Source of the DNA: Gammaproteobacteria bacterium
GTDB taxonomy: Bacteria; Pseudomonadota; Gammaproteobacteria; Pseudomonadales; Pseudohongiellaceae
DNA length: 64,000 nt
Assembly: GCA_018661465.1 (NCBI GenBank)
Contig: JABJIC010000002.1
Location: forward strand, 1-64,000
Direction of reading: 5' to 3'
Made by a program: the position numbers and the translations under genes. Positions within the stretch are counted from its first letter, which is position 1; the number at the start of each line of letters is the position of its first letter. Of this stretch, positions 20,234 through 30,203 are shown one piece after another. The notes beneath the pieces were generated by a model, which ran no database searches, was not told the origin of the DNA, and worked only from the letters and a program-made list of their open reading frames with translations.

Positions 20234-21002
20234 GCGAAATGAAATTCATCTTTGGCATCTGGATCAAGATGATTTTGATCTAAAGGATCTAGAGTCTCAT
20301 TGCCTTGCCTGGCTCAATGAAGTCGAGCTTGAAAGATTTCAGCGTTATCAATTCGAAAGAAATCGGAAGCAGCTCTTGCTTGGTCGTTATCTACTGCGAA
20401 CCGTTTTAAGCCGGTACCATCCAGCAATTGATCCCGATCAGTGGTTATTCATCACTAACGAGTATGGAAAGCCTGAAATTGCGCCTCAGCAGCAAAAAGA
20501 AGGTTTGTTTTTTAATATTTCCCACTCGGGGAGCAGGCTGGTTCTCGCAATCAGTAGATTTTCTTCGATCGGCATAGATGTCGAATTTTCTGCAAAGAAG
20601 CGAAGAGTAGAAAAGATCGCCCATCGATTCTTTTCTGCTACCGAAGCTGGATCGATGCTTGCGCTGAAAGAGGGAAACTGGTTGAGCCGCTTTTATGAGC
20701 TATGGACTTTGAAAGAAGCCTATATCAAGGCCTGTGGTTTGGGTCTTGCCATACCTCTCCAGGACTTTAGCTATTCATTTAATACCGAGAATACACTCAG
20801 TATCGATTTTGAAGAGAGCAGAGGTGATGAGCCTCAAAGCTGGCAATTTTGGCAGCTGGATGCAGGGCAGGATTATAAATTGGCGCTAGCTTTAAAAAAT
20901 ACTGAGGGCTCCACTGAAATTCAAAAAATTCAATCCTGGATTATTAGAGATACAGATTCGGTGAGCGAATTGGCAACGTCGGTAATTCGAACTAATTTCT
21001 GA
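20223..21002 (+). CDS. Sfp-type 4'-phosphopantetheinyl transferase
   Basis: ISHSG, IGIDVEF, FYELWTLKEAYIKACGLGLAIPL; in-frame ATG at 20223 preferred over ORF start 20199. Confidence 0.88.
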   Translation: MRLERNEIHLWHLDQDDFDLKDLESHCLAWLNEVELERFQRYQFERNRKQLLLGRYLLRTVLSRYHPAIDPDQWLFITNEYGKPEIAPQQQKEGLFFNISHSGSRLVLAISRFSSIGIDVEFSAKKRRVEKIAHRFFSATEAGSMLALKEGNWLSRFYELWTLKEAYIKACGLGLAIPLQDFSYSFNTENTLSIDFEESRGDEPQSWQFWQLDAGQDYKLALALKNTEGSTEIQKIQSWIIRDTDSVSELATSVIRTNF

Positions 21003-21079
21003 AGTGACTTTCTCGATAGAATCCGTAATGGCAATACTTAGAGAAAATATCTAAAGGGGAAAGGCTTTGGAAAAAGAAG

Positions 21080-22387
21080 CTAGTCGAATTCGGCTTCTTC
21101 GCTACCTGAGTTCTGATTCTCTTTTCCAGTTGTTCGCATATTCACCGTACGGATTACATTGTCATGAATCTGTACGACCTCCGCATAGTACCCGTCCATT
21201 TCGATACCTACAGATGATTCAGGGATAGACTGCAGGATCTCGGTAAGCAAACCGTTCAAAGTCTTGGCGCCGCTGCTATCCAAACTCCATGATAAGGTGC
21301 GATTAATTTCGCGAATGCTGGTGCTTCCATCTATAAGGAAACTTCCGTCGTCTTGCTCGTGGATGTCCTTGTTGTTTGCAGCCAGGTCCGTTGTGAATTC
21401 ACCAACGATTTCTTCCAGAATATCTTCCAGGGTAACAATGCCTATAACAGCTGCGTATTCATCAACCACTACCGCCATGCGCATCTTTTTCTTTTGGAAA
21501 TTGAATAACTGAGTATGCAGTGGAGTGCTTTCAGGGATGTAATAGGGTTCCGTTGTTTCCTGAAGAATGGCTGCCTTGTTAAGAGGATCTACATTAATCA
21601 GCTTGCCTGTGCTGCGCATATGAAAAATGCCGACGATATGGTCGATATCTTTTTTGTAGACGGGTATCCGGGTATGTTGGCTATTGGCAATAAGGCTCAA
21701 TATCTCATCAATATCATCGTCTATATCGATTCCAATGATGTCATTTCGCGGCACCAGGATATCGTTAACAGTGACCTGTTCCAGATCGAGAATATTCAGC
21801 AGCATACCGTGACGACGCTGAGGTATACGTTCGCCGGACTCGTAAACTACCGTACGTAATTCTTCAGGTGAAAGTTGCTGATGACTGTCGTCTGATTCTG
21901 ATTTAAAGCCAAGCATGCGAACCAGAAAGTTCGAAACAACATTAACCATCCACACAACCGGATAGAGAATCTTCAGTAGCAGTATCAAAAGAATGCTGGA
22001 TGGATAGGCTATTTTTTCAGGGTAGAGTGCGGCGATGGTTTTCGGAGTAACTTCCGCAAATATAAGGACTACCAAAGTTAGTATAACCGCCGTACGTAGA
22101 GGTGCCGGGTCGCCCAGTAAGTTAATGGCGATAGAAGTGGCGATAGAGGCAGCCAAAAAATTGACAAAGTTGTTACCAATCAGAATCACACCGATCAACT
22201 TGTCTGGCGTCTCAAGAAGTTTGCTGGCGCGACTGGCTCCCGGGTGCTTATTGCGCTTCATGTGCTTAAGCCGATAGCGGTTAAGGCTCATCATTCCGGT
22301 TTCGGAGCTAGAGAAATATGCCGAGGCAATAATCAGCAATACGAAGGAGATAATTAGCATCGACAGAGAAGATTCTTCAGGTGTCAT
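21080..22387 (-). CDS. HlyC/CorC-family transporter (DUF21 + CBS + CorC_HlyC)
   Basis: YFSSSETGMMSLNRYRL, CBS region, VVDEYAAVIGIVTLEDILEEIVGEF. Confidence 0.92.
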   Translation of the reverse strand: MTPEESSLSMLIISFVLLIIASAYFSSSETGMMSLNRYRLKHMKRNKHPGASRASKLLETPDKLIGVILIGNNFVNFLAASIATSIAINLLGDPAPLRTAVILTLVVLIFAEVTPKTIAALYPEKIAYPSSILLILLLKILYPVVWMVNVVSNFLVRMLGFKSESDDSHQQLSPEELRTVVYESGERIPQRRHGMLLNILDLEQVTVNDILVPRNDIIGIDIDDDIDEILSLIANSQHTRIPVYKKDIDHIVGIFHMRSTGKLINVDPLNKAAILQETTEPYYIPESTPLHTQLFNFQKKKMRMAVVVDEYAAVIGIVTLEDILEEIVGEFTTDLAANNKDIHEQDDGSFLIDGSTSIREINRTLSWSLDSSGAKTLNGLLTEILQSIPESSVGIEMDGYYAEVVQIHDNVIRTVNMRTTGKENQNSGSEEAEFD

Positions 22388-22444
22388 TTCTGGATGTTTG
22401 TAGTGATAGGGGTGAATTGTTTATTCTGTGAGTGGCAGCCATGT

Positions 22445-23257
22445 TTAGCTCAGGATAAATTCCAGTACAAATTTAGATCCATAAAAACCAATCAGCAGTA
22501 AACCGAACCCTATGAGAGTTCCCTTGATTGCTGTTTGGCCGCGCCAACCGAGTTGATGTCGGCCCCAAAGTAATACGGCGAAAACAATCCAGGCAAGAAT
22601 AGAAAATATAATTTTGTGCGGAACGCCTTCTATACCCCAAATTTCTTCATTGAAAAGAAATCCGGCAACAATGCCCAGGCTAAGTAATAGCTGCCCAACC
22701 CAGAGCAGTTCAAATAGGAAGGATTCCATATCCTGAAGCGGAGGGAATTTATTTAGCAAGCCGCCAGCATGACCATGTTTAAGCTGATGATTCTGATAGG
22801 CCAGAAACCCTGACTGCAATGCCGCTATGGTAATAAAACTGTAAGCCAAGATGGATAGGAGCACATGACTGGCGAGACCGGGGCCCATGTTGGTAGGTGC
22901 CGAGTTACTGCTAATGCTCAGTGAGGCAATTATGGAGATTATGGCCAGAGGAAATAGACCGAGAAACAAATTCTCTAATGGTTTTCGCAGGCTGCTCACT
23001 AGAACCAGTAAGGATATAGAGGCTGTTATCAGTGTGCTTATTTCAAAGAGGCCAAAGTGAAAGCCATCGGCGGTGCTTATTACGCTCCAAGCACTTGTTC
23101 CGTGGGCTATTACTGCCGATATGCCAAAACCAAAAACCAGATTGCGAGCCTTCTCGGCAGATTCCGGTTTTTTGGATGAAAGTCTATTGGCCTGTATGAC
23201 AGAAGCTGCCAGGTAAAAGAAGATGGCAAACAGGCCAGAAATTACTGTTACTTGCAT
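22445..23257 (-). CDS. CcsA/YpjD-like cytochrome c assembly-type inner membrane protein
   Basis: 270 aa multi-TM protein, divergent from ffh and adjacent to the CorC-like gene as in many gammaproteobacteria. Confidence 0.8.
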   Translation of the reverse strand: MQVTVISGLFAIFFYLAASVIQANRLSSKKPESAEKARNLVFGFGISAVIAHGTSAWSVISTADGFHFGLFEISTLITASISLLVLVSSLRKPLENLFLGLFPLAIISIIASLSISSNSAPTNMGPGLASHVLLSILAYSFITIAALQSGFLAYQNHQLKHGHAGGLLNKFPPLQDMESFLFELLWVGQLLLSLGIVAGFLFNEEIWGIEGVPHKIIFSILAWIVFAVLLWGRHQLGWRGQTAIKGTLIGFGLLLIGFYGSKFVLEFILS

Positions 23258-23464
23258 GATGGCTTTTCGGTGACTTCTTGGAGACAGTATTCAGAATAGT
23301 AAGAAGAAAGTGTCGCATATGTGAACAGGGGGTTGAAGTTCTTTTTTATCCTCGAAACTATTCCTTATAATTTCGCTATAATGCAGGCCATACTTATTTA
23401 GGGCCTCAATCGGCCTTTTACTTCGGCTTGGCCAGACTCTAGAACATACAACAGGTGACAATCA

Positions 23465-24856
23465 GTGTTTGATAATCTCAGCGATAGACTCTCCGGAACC
23501 TTTAAAAAGCTAACCGGTAAGGCAGTTCTTAACGAAAGCAATATCCAGGAAGCCTTGCGTGAGGTTCGCCGTGCTTTGCTGGAGGCTGATGTTGCGCTGC
23601 CTGTGGTCAAAGACTTTATAGACAGAGTGAGCCTCAGAGCAGTAGGTCAGGAAGTATCAAAGAGCCTTTCACCGGGCCAGGCATTCATAAAGATTGTTCA
23701 GGCTGAACTGGAGAATTTGATGGGTTCGGCCAATGCCGAGCTTGATCTTAAAGCGGTTCCACCTGCTGTCATATTAATGGCAGGTCTTCAGGGTGCTGGT
23801 AAAACCACCACAGTGGGTAAATTAGCCCGTTGGTTGAAGCGGGAAGCCAAGAAGTCAGTAATGGTGGTAAGTGCAGACGTATATCGCCCAGCGGCTATAC
23901 AGCAGCTACAAACCCTTGCTACTGAAGTTGAAGTTGAATTCTTTGCCAGCGACGAGAGCCAGTCTCCGCTGGATATTGCCGCCGCGGCTCATGCTGAAGC
24001 AAAACGAAAGTTTGTCGATGTGTTGATCGTTGATACTGCGGGTCGTCTGGCTATTGACCAGGAGATGATGGGTGAGATCAGTCAATTGCATAAGCAATTG
24101 AACCCGGTTGAGACCCTGTTCGTGGTTGATGCTATGACTGGTCAGGATGCGGCTAACACTGCCAAGGCATTTAACGATACCTTGCCACTTACTGGTGTCA
24201 TTCTCACCAAGGCCGACGGCGATGCCCGCGGCGGTGCGGCGCTGTCGGTTCGTCATATCACTGGCAAGCCCATCAAGTTTATCGGTATGGGCGAGAAAAC
24301 CGATGCCCTGGAGCCATTTTATCCAGATCGTATCGCCTCCAGAATCCTCGGTATGGGAGACATGCTCTCTCTAATCGAAGAGGCTGAGCGCAAGGTAGAC
24401 AAGGTTAAGGCTGAGAGGCTGGCCAAGAAAATCAAGAAGGGCAAAGGCTTCGATCTAGAGGATTTCAAAGAACAGTTGAAGCAGATGCAAAACATGGGCG
24501 GAGTTAGCAGCATCGTCGACAAGCTGCCGGGCATGGGCGCTTTGCCTCCGGGAGCTGCTAGCAAGGTCGATGATTCCCAATTTCGCCGCATGGAAGCCAT
24601 TATCAACTCCATGACCATGAGAGAGCGGGTTAATCCGGATGTGCTAAATGGCTCACGCAAGCGCCGTATCACCCAGGGTTCCGGCACACAGATTCAGGAT
24701 CTTAATCGTTTGTTGAAACAGCATAAGCAGATGCAGAAAGTAATGAAGAAGATGAAAGGCGGCAATATGGCCAATATGATGCGTGGTCTTGGCGGTAATA
24801 TGCCTGGTCCGGGTGGATTTCCCGGCGGCGGTGGTGGCAATTTACCTCGTTTCTGA
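23465..24856 (+). CDS. ffh: Signal recognition particle protein Ffh
   Basis: GLQGAGKTTTVGKLA, DTAGRLAIDQEMM, Met-rich M domain. Confidence 0.98.
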   Translation: MFDNLSDRLSGTFKKLTGKAVLNESNIQEALREVRRALLEADVALPVVKDFIDRVSLRAVGQEVSKSLSPGQAFIKIVQAELENLMGSANAELDLKAVPPAVILMAGLQGAGKTTTVGKLARWLKREAKKSVMVVSADVYRPAAIQQLQTLATEVEVEFFASDESQSPLDIAAAAHAEAKRKFVDVLIVDTAGRLAIDQEMMGEISQLHKQLNPVETLFVVDAMTGQDAANTAKAFNDTLPLTGVILTKADGDARGGAALSVRHITGKPIKFIGMGEKTDALEPFYPDRIASRILGMGDMLSLIEEAERKVDKVKAERLAKKIKKGKGFDLEDFKEQLKQMQNMGGVSSIVDKLPGMGALPPGAASKVDDSQFRRMEAIINSMTMRERVNPDVLNGSRKRRITQGSGTQIQDLNRLLKQHKQMQKVMKKMKGGNMANMMRGLGGNMPGPGGFPGGGGGNLPRF

Positions 24857-25063
24857 TGCGGGATTATCAGTCTTTGGCTTAGCCCTCTGGCTGTCAGCGC
24901 GAACCTGCTGCAAAGCCGCGAAAATACTACTTCTCAGTGCTTCCAATCGAGGCTTAATTAACATAGAATACCCGCCTTTTTATCTGGGCAGATCTTGCTT
25001 GGGCACATCAATTGCCTAAGCTGTTGTAAACCCTACATATTTATTAAATAACAGGAATTATTT

Positions 25064-25324
25064 ATGGTCACGATTCGATTGTCTCGTGGTGGTGCCAAGA
25101 AGCGACCTTTCTACCACATAACAGTGGCAGACAGCCGCAGGTCCCGTGATGGCCGCTTTATCGAGCGTATTGGATTCTATAATCCTCGCGCCACAGGTCA
25201 GGAAGAGCGTCTTCGCTTGGACACAGATCGCATGTCTTATTGGCAGTCTAAGGGCGCACAGTTGAGCCCGCGTGTTTCAACTCTTGCCAAGGGCGCAGCA
25301 GCGGCTCCTAGCACTGAAGCTTAA
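25064..25324 (+). CDS. rpsP: 30S ribosomal protein S16
   Basis: [41 protein letters not shown]. Confidence 0.98.
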   Translation: MVTIRLSRGGAKKRPFYHITVADSRRSRDGRFIERIGFYNPRATGQEERLRLDTDRMSYWQSKGAQLSPRVSTLAKGAAAAPSTEA

Positions 25325-25360
25325 TTGCTTGCTGAACGATGAGTTCGATGAATCCTAGCG

Positions 25361-25915
25361 ATGAATCGTAAGCTGACGTCAGAGGGCAAGATATTGGTGC
25401 TGGGCCGAATAGGTAAAGTGCACGGTATCAAGGGTTGGTTGAAACTAAGCTCCTTTACTTCGCCAGCTGAAAATATTCTGAACTATCCCTTGTTAAAGGC
25501 TGAGATAGCACAGAGCTGGACAGAACTGGAAATAGACCAGTCCCGTCCTCAGGCTAATAGCCTGCTGGTGCACTTCAAGGGATACGATACCCCGGAAGTA
25601 GCCCGAACTCTCACAGGTCTTGAGTTATCTGTAGACCGAGAGGAATTGCCCGACTTAGAAACCGGTGAATTTTACTGGTATCAACTTCAGGGAATGAAAG
25701 TTGTAAATCAGCAGGGCGACTTGTTCGGACAAGTTATCCAAATGCTGGAAACCGGCGCCAATGATGTGCTGGTGGTTAAACCGGACGAGGCCGATGAAGC
25801 CTGTGTCGATGATCGGGAGAGATTAATCCCGTTCCTGACAGATTCGGTTATTGAGAAAGTAGATCTCGAGACCGGTGTTATCACCGTAAATTGGGAAACA
25901 GACTATCTGGAATGA
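25361..25915 (+). CDS. rimM: Ribosome maturation factor RimM
   Basis: LGRIGKVHGIKGWLKLSSFT, LIPFLTDSVIEKVDLETGVI; between rpsP and trmD. Confidence 0.97.
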   Translation: MNRKLTSEGKILVLGRIGKVHGIKGWLKLSSFTSPAENILNYPLLKAEIAQSWTELEIDQSRPQANSLLVHFKGYDTPEVARTLTGLELSVDREELPDLETGEFYWYQLQGMKVVNQQGDLFGQVIQMLETGANDVLVVKPDEADEACVDDRERLIPFLTDSVIEKVDLETGVITVNWETDYLE

Positions 25916-25957
25916 GTCGCCAGTTTTGAGAAGCGATTCAGTTTAGATAAAAAGGCG

Positions 25958-26716
25958 ATGTCGATGCAGATTGGTATAGTCACGCTGTTTCCGGAAATGT
26001 TCTCGGCGATAAGCGAATACGGAATTAGCAGTCGTGCAGTACGCTCAGGTCTGGTGAAGCTGGATTATTACAATCCAAGAGACTTCACCACTGACAAGCA
26101 TCGCACCGTAGACGACAAGCCTTTTGGCGGTGGTCCCGGAATGTTGATGAAGACCGAGCCGCTACTTAAAGCAGTAGCTGCTGCAAAAGCCACCGTAGCT
26201 GAACAAGGTGGAGGCGATGCCAAGGTGATTTATCTTTCACCCCAGGGCCGCAAGATTGATCAGCAGGCAGTAATAGAATTAGCAAGACGCGACAGCATGG
26301 TAATGATATGTGGTCGCTATCAGGGCATCGATAACAGGATGCTCGAGAGGGAAGTTGATGAAGAGTGGTCGCTGGGAGATTTTGTTATCAGTGGCGGTGA
26401 GATCGCGGCAATGGCCTTGATCGATTCCATCATCCGCTTTCAGCCTGGAGCTCTCGGTGACGAGGATTCTGCGCAACAGGACAGTTTTGCCAACGGGCTC
26501 TTACACAGCCCTGAATATACCAGGCCGCAGAGTTTCATGGGTCAGGATGTTCCAGCAGTATTGTTAAGCGGCGACCATGAAGCGATTCGGAAATGGCGTC
26601 TGCAACAGAGTTTAGGTATGACCTGGCTCAAGCGACCGGATTTACTGGAAGCGATTGAGCTGGATAAAGAGCAGGAACAATTGCTCGAAGAGTTTAAACG
26701 CAGTCATTCGAATTAA
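25958..26716 (+). CDS. trmD: tRNA (guanine-N1)-methyltransferase
   Basis: [39 protein letters not shown]. Confidence 0.98.
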   Translation: MSMQIGIVTLFPEMFSAISEYGISSRAVRSGLVKLDYYNPRDFTTDKHRTVDDKPFGGGPGMLMKTEPLLKAVAAAKATVAEQGGGDAKVIYLSPQGRKIDQQAVIELARRDSMVMICGRYQGIDNRMLEREVDEEWSLGDFVISGGEIAAMALIDSIIRFQPGALGDEDSAQQDSFANGLLHSPEYTRPQSFMGQDVPAVLLSGDHEAIRKWRLQQSLGMTWLKRPDLLEAIELDKEQEQLLEEFKRSHSN

Positions 26717-26793
26717 GTTTTCGTAATGTTTGCATAGCAGAAGAATTTAATTATTGGCTCACGCCAAAAAAGCATGAGTTAGGAGCAAGTAAG

Positions 26794-27159
26794 ATGAACA
26801 AGAACAAAATCATCCAGCATGTAGAAAATGCGCAAATGTCTAAGGAATTCCCGGAATTCGGTCCTGGTGACACGGTTGTTGTACAAGTGAAAATTAAGGA
26901 AGGTGATCGTGAAAGATTGCAGGCCTTCGAAGGTGTTGTAATCGGTCGTCGCCATAGAGGTCTTAACTCTTCTTTCACTGTGCGTAAAATTTCACACGGT
27001 GTTGGTGTTGAAAGAACTTTCCAGGCATACAGCCCGCTGGTTGATAGTGTAGAGCTTAAGCGTCGTGGTGATGTTCGCCAGGCTAAGTTGTACTACTTGC
27101 GCGAGCTTACTGGTCGAGCTGCTCGAATTTCCGAGAAGCTGGAAAAGAAATCAGTCTAA
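26794..27159 (+). CDS. rplS: 50S ribosomal protein L19
   Basis: [58 protein letters not shown]. Confidence 0.98.
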   Translation: MNKNKIIQHVENAQMSKEFPEFGPGDTVVVQVKIKEGDRERLQAFEGVVIGRRHRGLNSSFTVRKISHGVGVERTFQAYSPLVDSVELKRRGDVRQAKLYYLRELTGRAARISEKLEKKSV

Positions 27160-27221
27160 ATCTGTCTTCTTGTTTTGCTGTGACTTTTACCACGGCATAA
27201 AGCAATAGATCGACTAAATAG

Positions 27222-27256
27222 AAGGGAAGTCTGCAGCGCGGTCTTCCCTTTTGTTT
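27222..27256 (+). terminator. Rho-independent terminator after rplS
   Basis: AAGGGAAG...CTTCCCTT followed by TTGTTTTG. Confidence 0.85.
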
Positions 27257-27532
27257 TGTCCAGAGTCTATGAAAAACAGCGCTATGCTAAGGCTCCGAGT
27301 CATTGTTGCCGACTCTCTATTTTAAGCCTGGTGGAAAGGCTTTCGGCTTTATCCGGTCTTCTAGGGGTGCAGCTGATTCTACGGAATCTTGTCTGTGCCC
27401 TATATTGTAGGGGCGAGGCGGGTTTGAGAGATAGTTGTTTAAATGCTATAACCTGACGGCATTGTATTACTACATTTACTTATTATTACGGCGGCTGAAG
27501 TTTTCCTGAGACTGAAGGTCGGAGATCAAATT

Positions 27533-28285
27533 ATGAAATCAATTCTGCAGCGTCTATTTATTGTTTCTGGAATTCTATTTTCTGTGAGCTTTTCGTCACT
27601 GGCTCTTGGGCAGGATGTTACTGCTGATCTTCGCGATAAGCTGAATGCTTCTATTGTGCTCGCATCCCAGAACCAACTCCAAATTTCGAGTATCAAGGCG
27701 ACGGCTCTGCCTGATATCTTTGAAGTAGAACTGAGCACTGGTGAAATTCTTTATAGTCACTCATCCGGTGATTATTTATTTGCCGGTGATATGTACAAGA
27801 CTGAAGTCACTGGTCTGGTGAATCTGTCTTCTGATACTCGTCAGTTACGAAACCTGGCCAAGGTTCAGGCTGTTTCTGAAGATGAAATGATTATCTTCAC
27901 TCCTGATGAAGTGAAAGCTACTATCACTGTCTTCACGGATGTGGATTGCACTTATTGTCGTGCTTTGCACGGTGAGATTGATGACCTCATGGATCTTGGT
28001 ATTGAGGTTCGTTACATGGCCTATCCTCGTGGTGGCATGGAAGCGGGCTCTTACGACAAGATGATTTCGGTCTGGTGCGCAGAGGATCGTCACAAAAGAC
28101 TTACTCAGGCCAAGCATGGCCAAAACATTCCTGCTCGGGAATGTGAATCTCCTGTTCTTGATCACTATGAACTTGGCAATCAGTTAGGTATTAGTGGAAC
28201 GCCTGCCTTGGTATTTCCTGATGGGCGTGTGATTCCAGGTTATGTGGAAGCTCCGCGATTGGCTGCGATGTTGGGTCTTAACTAA
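27533..28285 (+). CDS. dsbC: Thiol:disulfide interchange protein DsbC
   Basis: FTDVDCTYCRALH (CxYC active site), GISGTPALVFPDGRVIPGY; signal peptide. Confidence 0.93.
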   Translation: MKSILQRLFIVSGILFSVSFSSLALGQDVTADLRDKLNASIVLASQNQLQISSIKATALPDIFEVELSTGEILYSHSSGDYLFAGDMYKTEVTGLVNLSSDTRQLRNLAKVQAVSEDEMIIFTPDEVKATITVFTDVDCTYCRALHGEIDDLMDLGIEVRYMAYPRGGMEAGSYDKMISVWCAEDRHKRLTQAKHGQNIPARECESPVLDHYELGNQLGISGTPALVFPDGRVIPGYVEAPRLAAMLGLN

Positions 28286-28315
28286 TTATCCTTCGATCTT
28301 TTTTTTGTATCAGCC

Positions 28316-28549
28316 GGAAGAGCTAGGGTGAGTCGGTTTCCTGCCGGCCATTCACTTTCCTCTGAAACCAGCGCTGCGGAACTCGCCAGTATCTCGTTGG
28401 GCTTCTCAATTCTGATTGTCTTGAAATTTCCTTAAGCTGAGTCGTAGTGAATAGTGGGGCCTGGCTCAGACAGTCCTCGCTTAACCTGGTTCCAGAGGAA
28501 AGTGAAGACATGGCCTGATTGGCATGAAACCGACCCACCCTAACTCTCC
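28316..28549. repeat. Long interrupted palindrome between dsbC and hom (possible MITE-like element)
   Basis: Left arm 28316-28371 (GGAAGAGCTAGGGTGAGTCGGTTTCCTGCCGGCCATTCACTTTCCTCTGAAACCAG) matches reverse complement of right arm 28486-28549 (GGAGAGTTAGGGTGGGTCGGTTTCATGCCAATCAGGCCATGTCTTCACTTTCCTCTGGAACCAG) with gaps and mismatches. Confidence 0.75.
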
Positions 28550-28604
28550 CTTGAATCTTCAGGTTTAGTGTTTTTTATTCTAAGAATGGCACTGAAATTC
28601 GAGG

Positions 28605-28715
28605 GCAGGGGTAGAGTGTTCGATGGAGTGACCGTCGACCGCATGGATGCGGGCGCCGAGCCTACATGGACGTATTCACGGCGTGTCACGCAAGCGAATA
28701 CTCTACTCCGGCCCG
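28605..28715. repeat. Second palindromic intergenic element upstream of hom
   Basis: GGGTAGAGTGTTCG (left) versus reverse complement of right arm GGAGTAGAGTATTCG, enclosing GTGAC.../...GTCAC. Confidence 0.6.
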
Positions 28716-28830
28716 TTCCTCACTAAGCTACCCAATATTGGTTTTAGTAATGATCAATAGGGCTCAAAGCGCCCAGAATGCTGGGTTTCTGCCCCGTTTC
28801 CAGTATAATTCGCGGCGTATCTTTGCTGTT

Positions 28831-28866
28831 GTTTGATAAAGAGTTTGATAAAGAGTTTGATAGAGA
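28831..28866 (+). repeat. 12-bp tandem repeat x3 just upstream of hom
   Basis: GTTTGATAAAGA / GTTTGATAAAGA / GTTTGATAGAGA. Confidence 0.9.
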
Positions 28867-28882
28867 ATTTCGAGGAAGTCGT

Positions 28883-30199
28883 TTGAATACCGATCCGAAC
28901 AAGACAATTAATGTAGGCATCTGCGGTCTGGGAACTGTGGGTGGTGGCACCTTATCGCTGCTGGAAAATAATAGGGCTGATATTGAGGCTAAGCTGGGTT
29001 GCTCTATTGAGGTGACTCGAGTTGCTACTCGGACTTTGAGGCCTGAAGTGATTGCGGCTTTTAGTGGCGCCGGAACTGATCTATTTGATGTGGTCAATGA
29101 TCCGGACGTCGATATTGTTGTGGAAACTGTTGGTGGTTTTGATCCGGCTTTCGAGTTAGTTAAGACGGCTCTTTCTAATGGTAAGCATGTTGTTACGGCT
29201 AATAAGGCTTTGATTGCCGAGCGCGGTAATGAATTGTTTCCTGTGGCTGAGGCTAATGGTGTGACTCTGGCTTTTGAGAGTGCTGTAGCTGGTGGTATTC
29301 CGATTATTAAAGCCTTGCGCGAAGGCTTGGCAGCGAACCGAATTGATTCGCTGGCTGGCATTATTAATGGAACTGGTAATTTTATTTTGACCGAGATGAC
29401 TGACAAGCAAAGTCAGTTTGAAGGTGTGTTGAAGGAAGCTCAGGATTTGGGGTACGCGGAGGCGGACCCGGCTTTTGATATCGAAGGTACTGATGCTGCT
29501 CATAAGCTGACTATTATGGCTTCTATCGCTTTTGGTATTCCCTTGCAGTTTGATAAGACTTACACCGAAGGTATTAGTCATATCGAACCTGAAGATATTT
29601 TGTATGCGGGTGAATTGGGGTGTGTGATCAAGCATCTTGGTATTGCTCGTCGATCTGAGAAAGGTGTGGAGATGCGTGTGCATCCCGCGCTGATTGAGAA
29701 ATCTCGTTTGCTGGGAAATGTTCACGGTGTGGGTAATGCCGTTGTTGTTCATGGCAACGAAGTGGGCTCGACGCTTTATAGCGGTCCTGGAGCGGGAGCA
29801 GGTGCGACTGCCTCTGCTGTGGTTGCGGATCTAATTGATATCGCGCGACAGATTCAGGCGGGTGCGAGTACTCCTTTTATTCCGGCTCTTGGTTATTGTC
29901 GGGAGAATGAAGGGCTTGAGGTTCTTTCTATTGATGAGATTGAGTCTGAGTATTATTTGCGAATTTTGGTAAGTGATGTGGTTGGTGTTCTTGCGGGAAT
30001 TTCGGGAAAGTTGGAAAAGCTTGCCATCAGTATTGAGGCTGTTATTCAGAAGGAAGCGGCGGGAAATCTTGCTTCAATCGTGATTCTTACTCACTCGGCT
30101 TTAGAGAGTCAGCTTAATATTGCGATTGCCGAAATCGAGGCGATGGATGAAGTTTCCGGTGCGGTTAAACGTATTCGGGTAGCAGGGTTCGAGGACTGA
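28883..30199 (+). CDS. hom: Homoserine dehydrogenase
   Basis: VGICGLGTVGGGTLSLL, GIINGTGNFILTEM, C-terminal ACT domain; TTG start at 28883 preceded by GAGGAAG preferred over ORF start 28778. Confidence 0.95.
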   Translation: MNTDPNKTINVGICGLGTVGGGTLSLLENNRADIEAKLGCSIEVTRVATRTLRPEVIAAFSGAGTDLFDVVNDPDVDIVVETVGGFDPAFELVKTALSNGKHVVTANKALIAERGNELFPVAEANGVTLAFESAVAGGIPIIKALREGLAANRIDSLAGIINGTGNFILTEMTDKQSQFEGVLKEAQDLGYAEADPAFDIEGTDAAHKLTIMASIAFGIPLQFDKTYTEGISHIEPEDILYAGELGCVIKHLGIARRSEKGVEMRVHPALIEKSRLLGNVHGVGNAVVVHGNEVGSTLYSGPGAGAGATASAVVADLIDIARQIQAGASTPFIPALGYCRENEGLEVLSIDEIESEYYLRILVSDVVGVLAGISGKLEKLAISIEAVIQKEAAGNLASIVILTHSALESQLNIAIAEIEAMDEVSGAVKRIRVAGFED

Positions 30200-30203
30200 T
30201 CAC

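Noticed and set aside
27256-27456. 66-aa + strand ORF between rplS terminator and dsbC
   Set aside because: No RBS or recognisable domain; intergenic composition
28323-28538. 71-aa minus ORF inside the long palindrome upstream of hom
   Set aside because: Covers the inverted-repeat arms themselves and shows no transposase or other motif; more likely an incidental frame of a repeat
28744-29406. 220-aa minus-strand ORF antisense to hom
   Set aside because: Low-complexity Ser/Pro/Thr-rich composition typical of antisense frames of real genes; hom is clearly the coding strand
29156-29752. 198-aa minus-strand ORF antisense to hom
   Set aside because: Same reason; no motif and overlaps conserved hom
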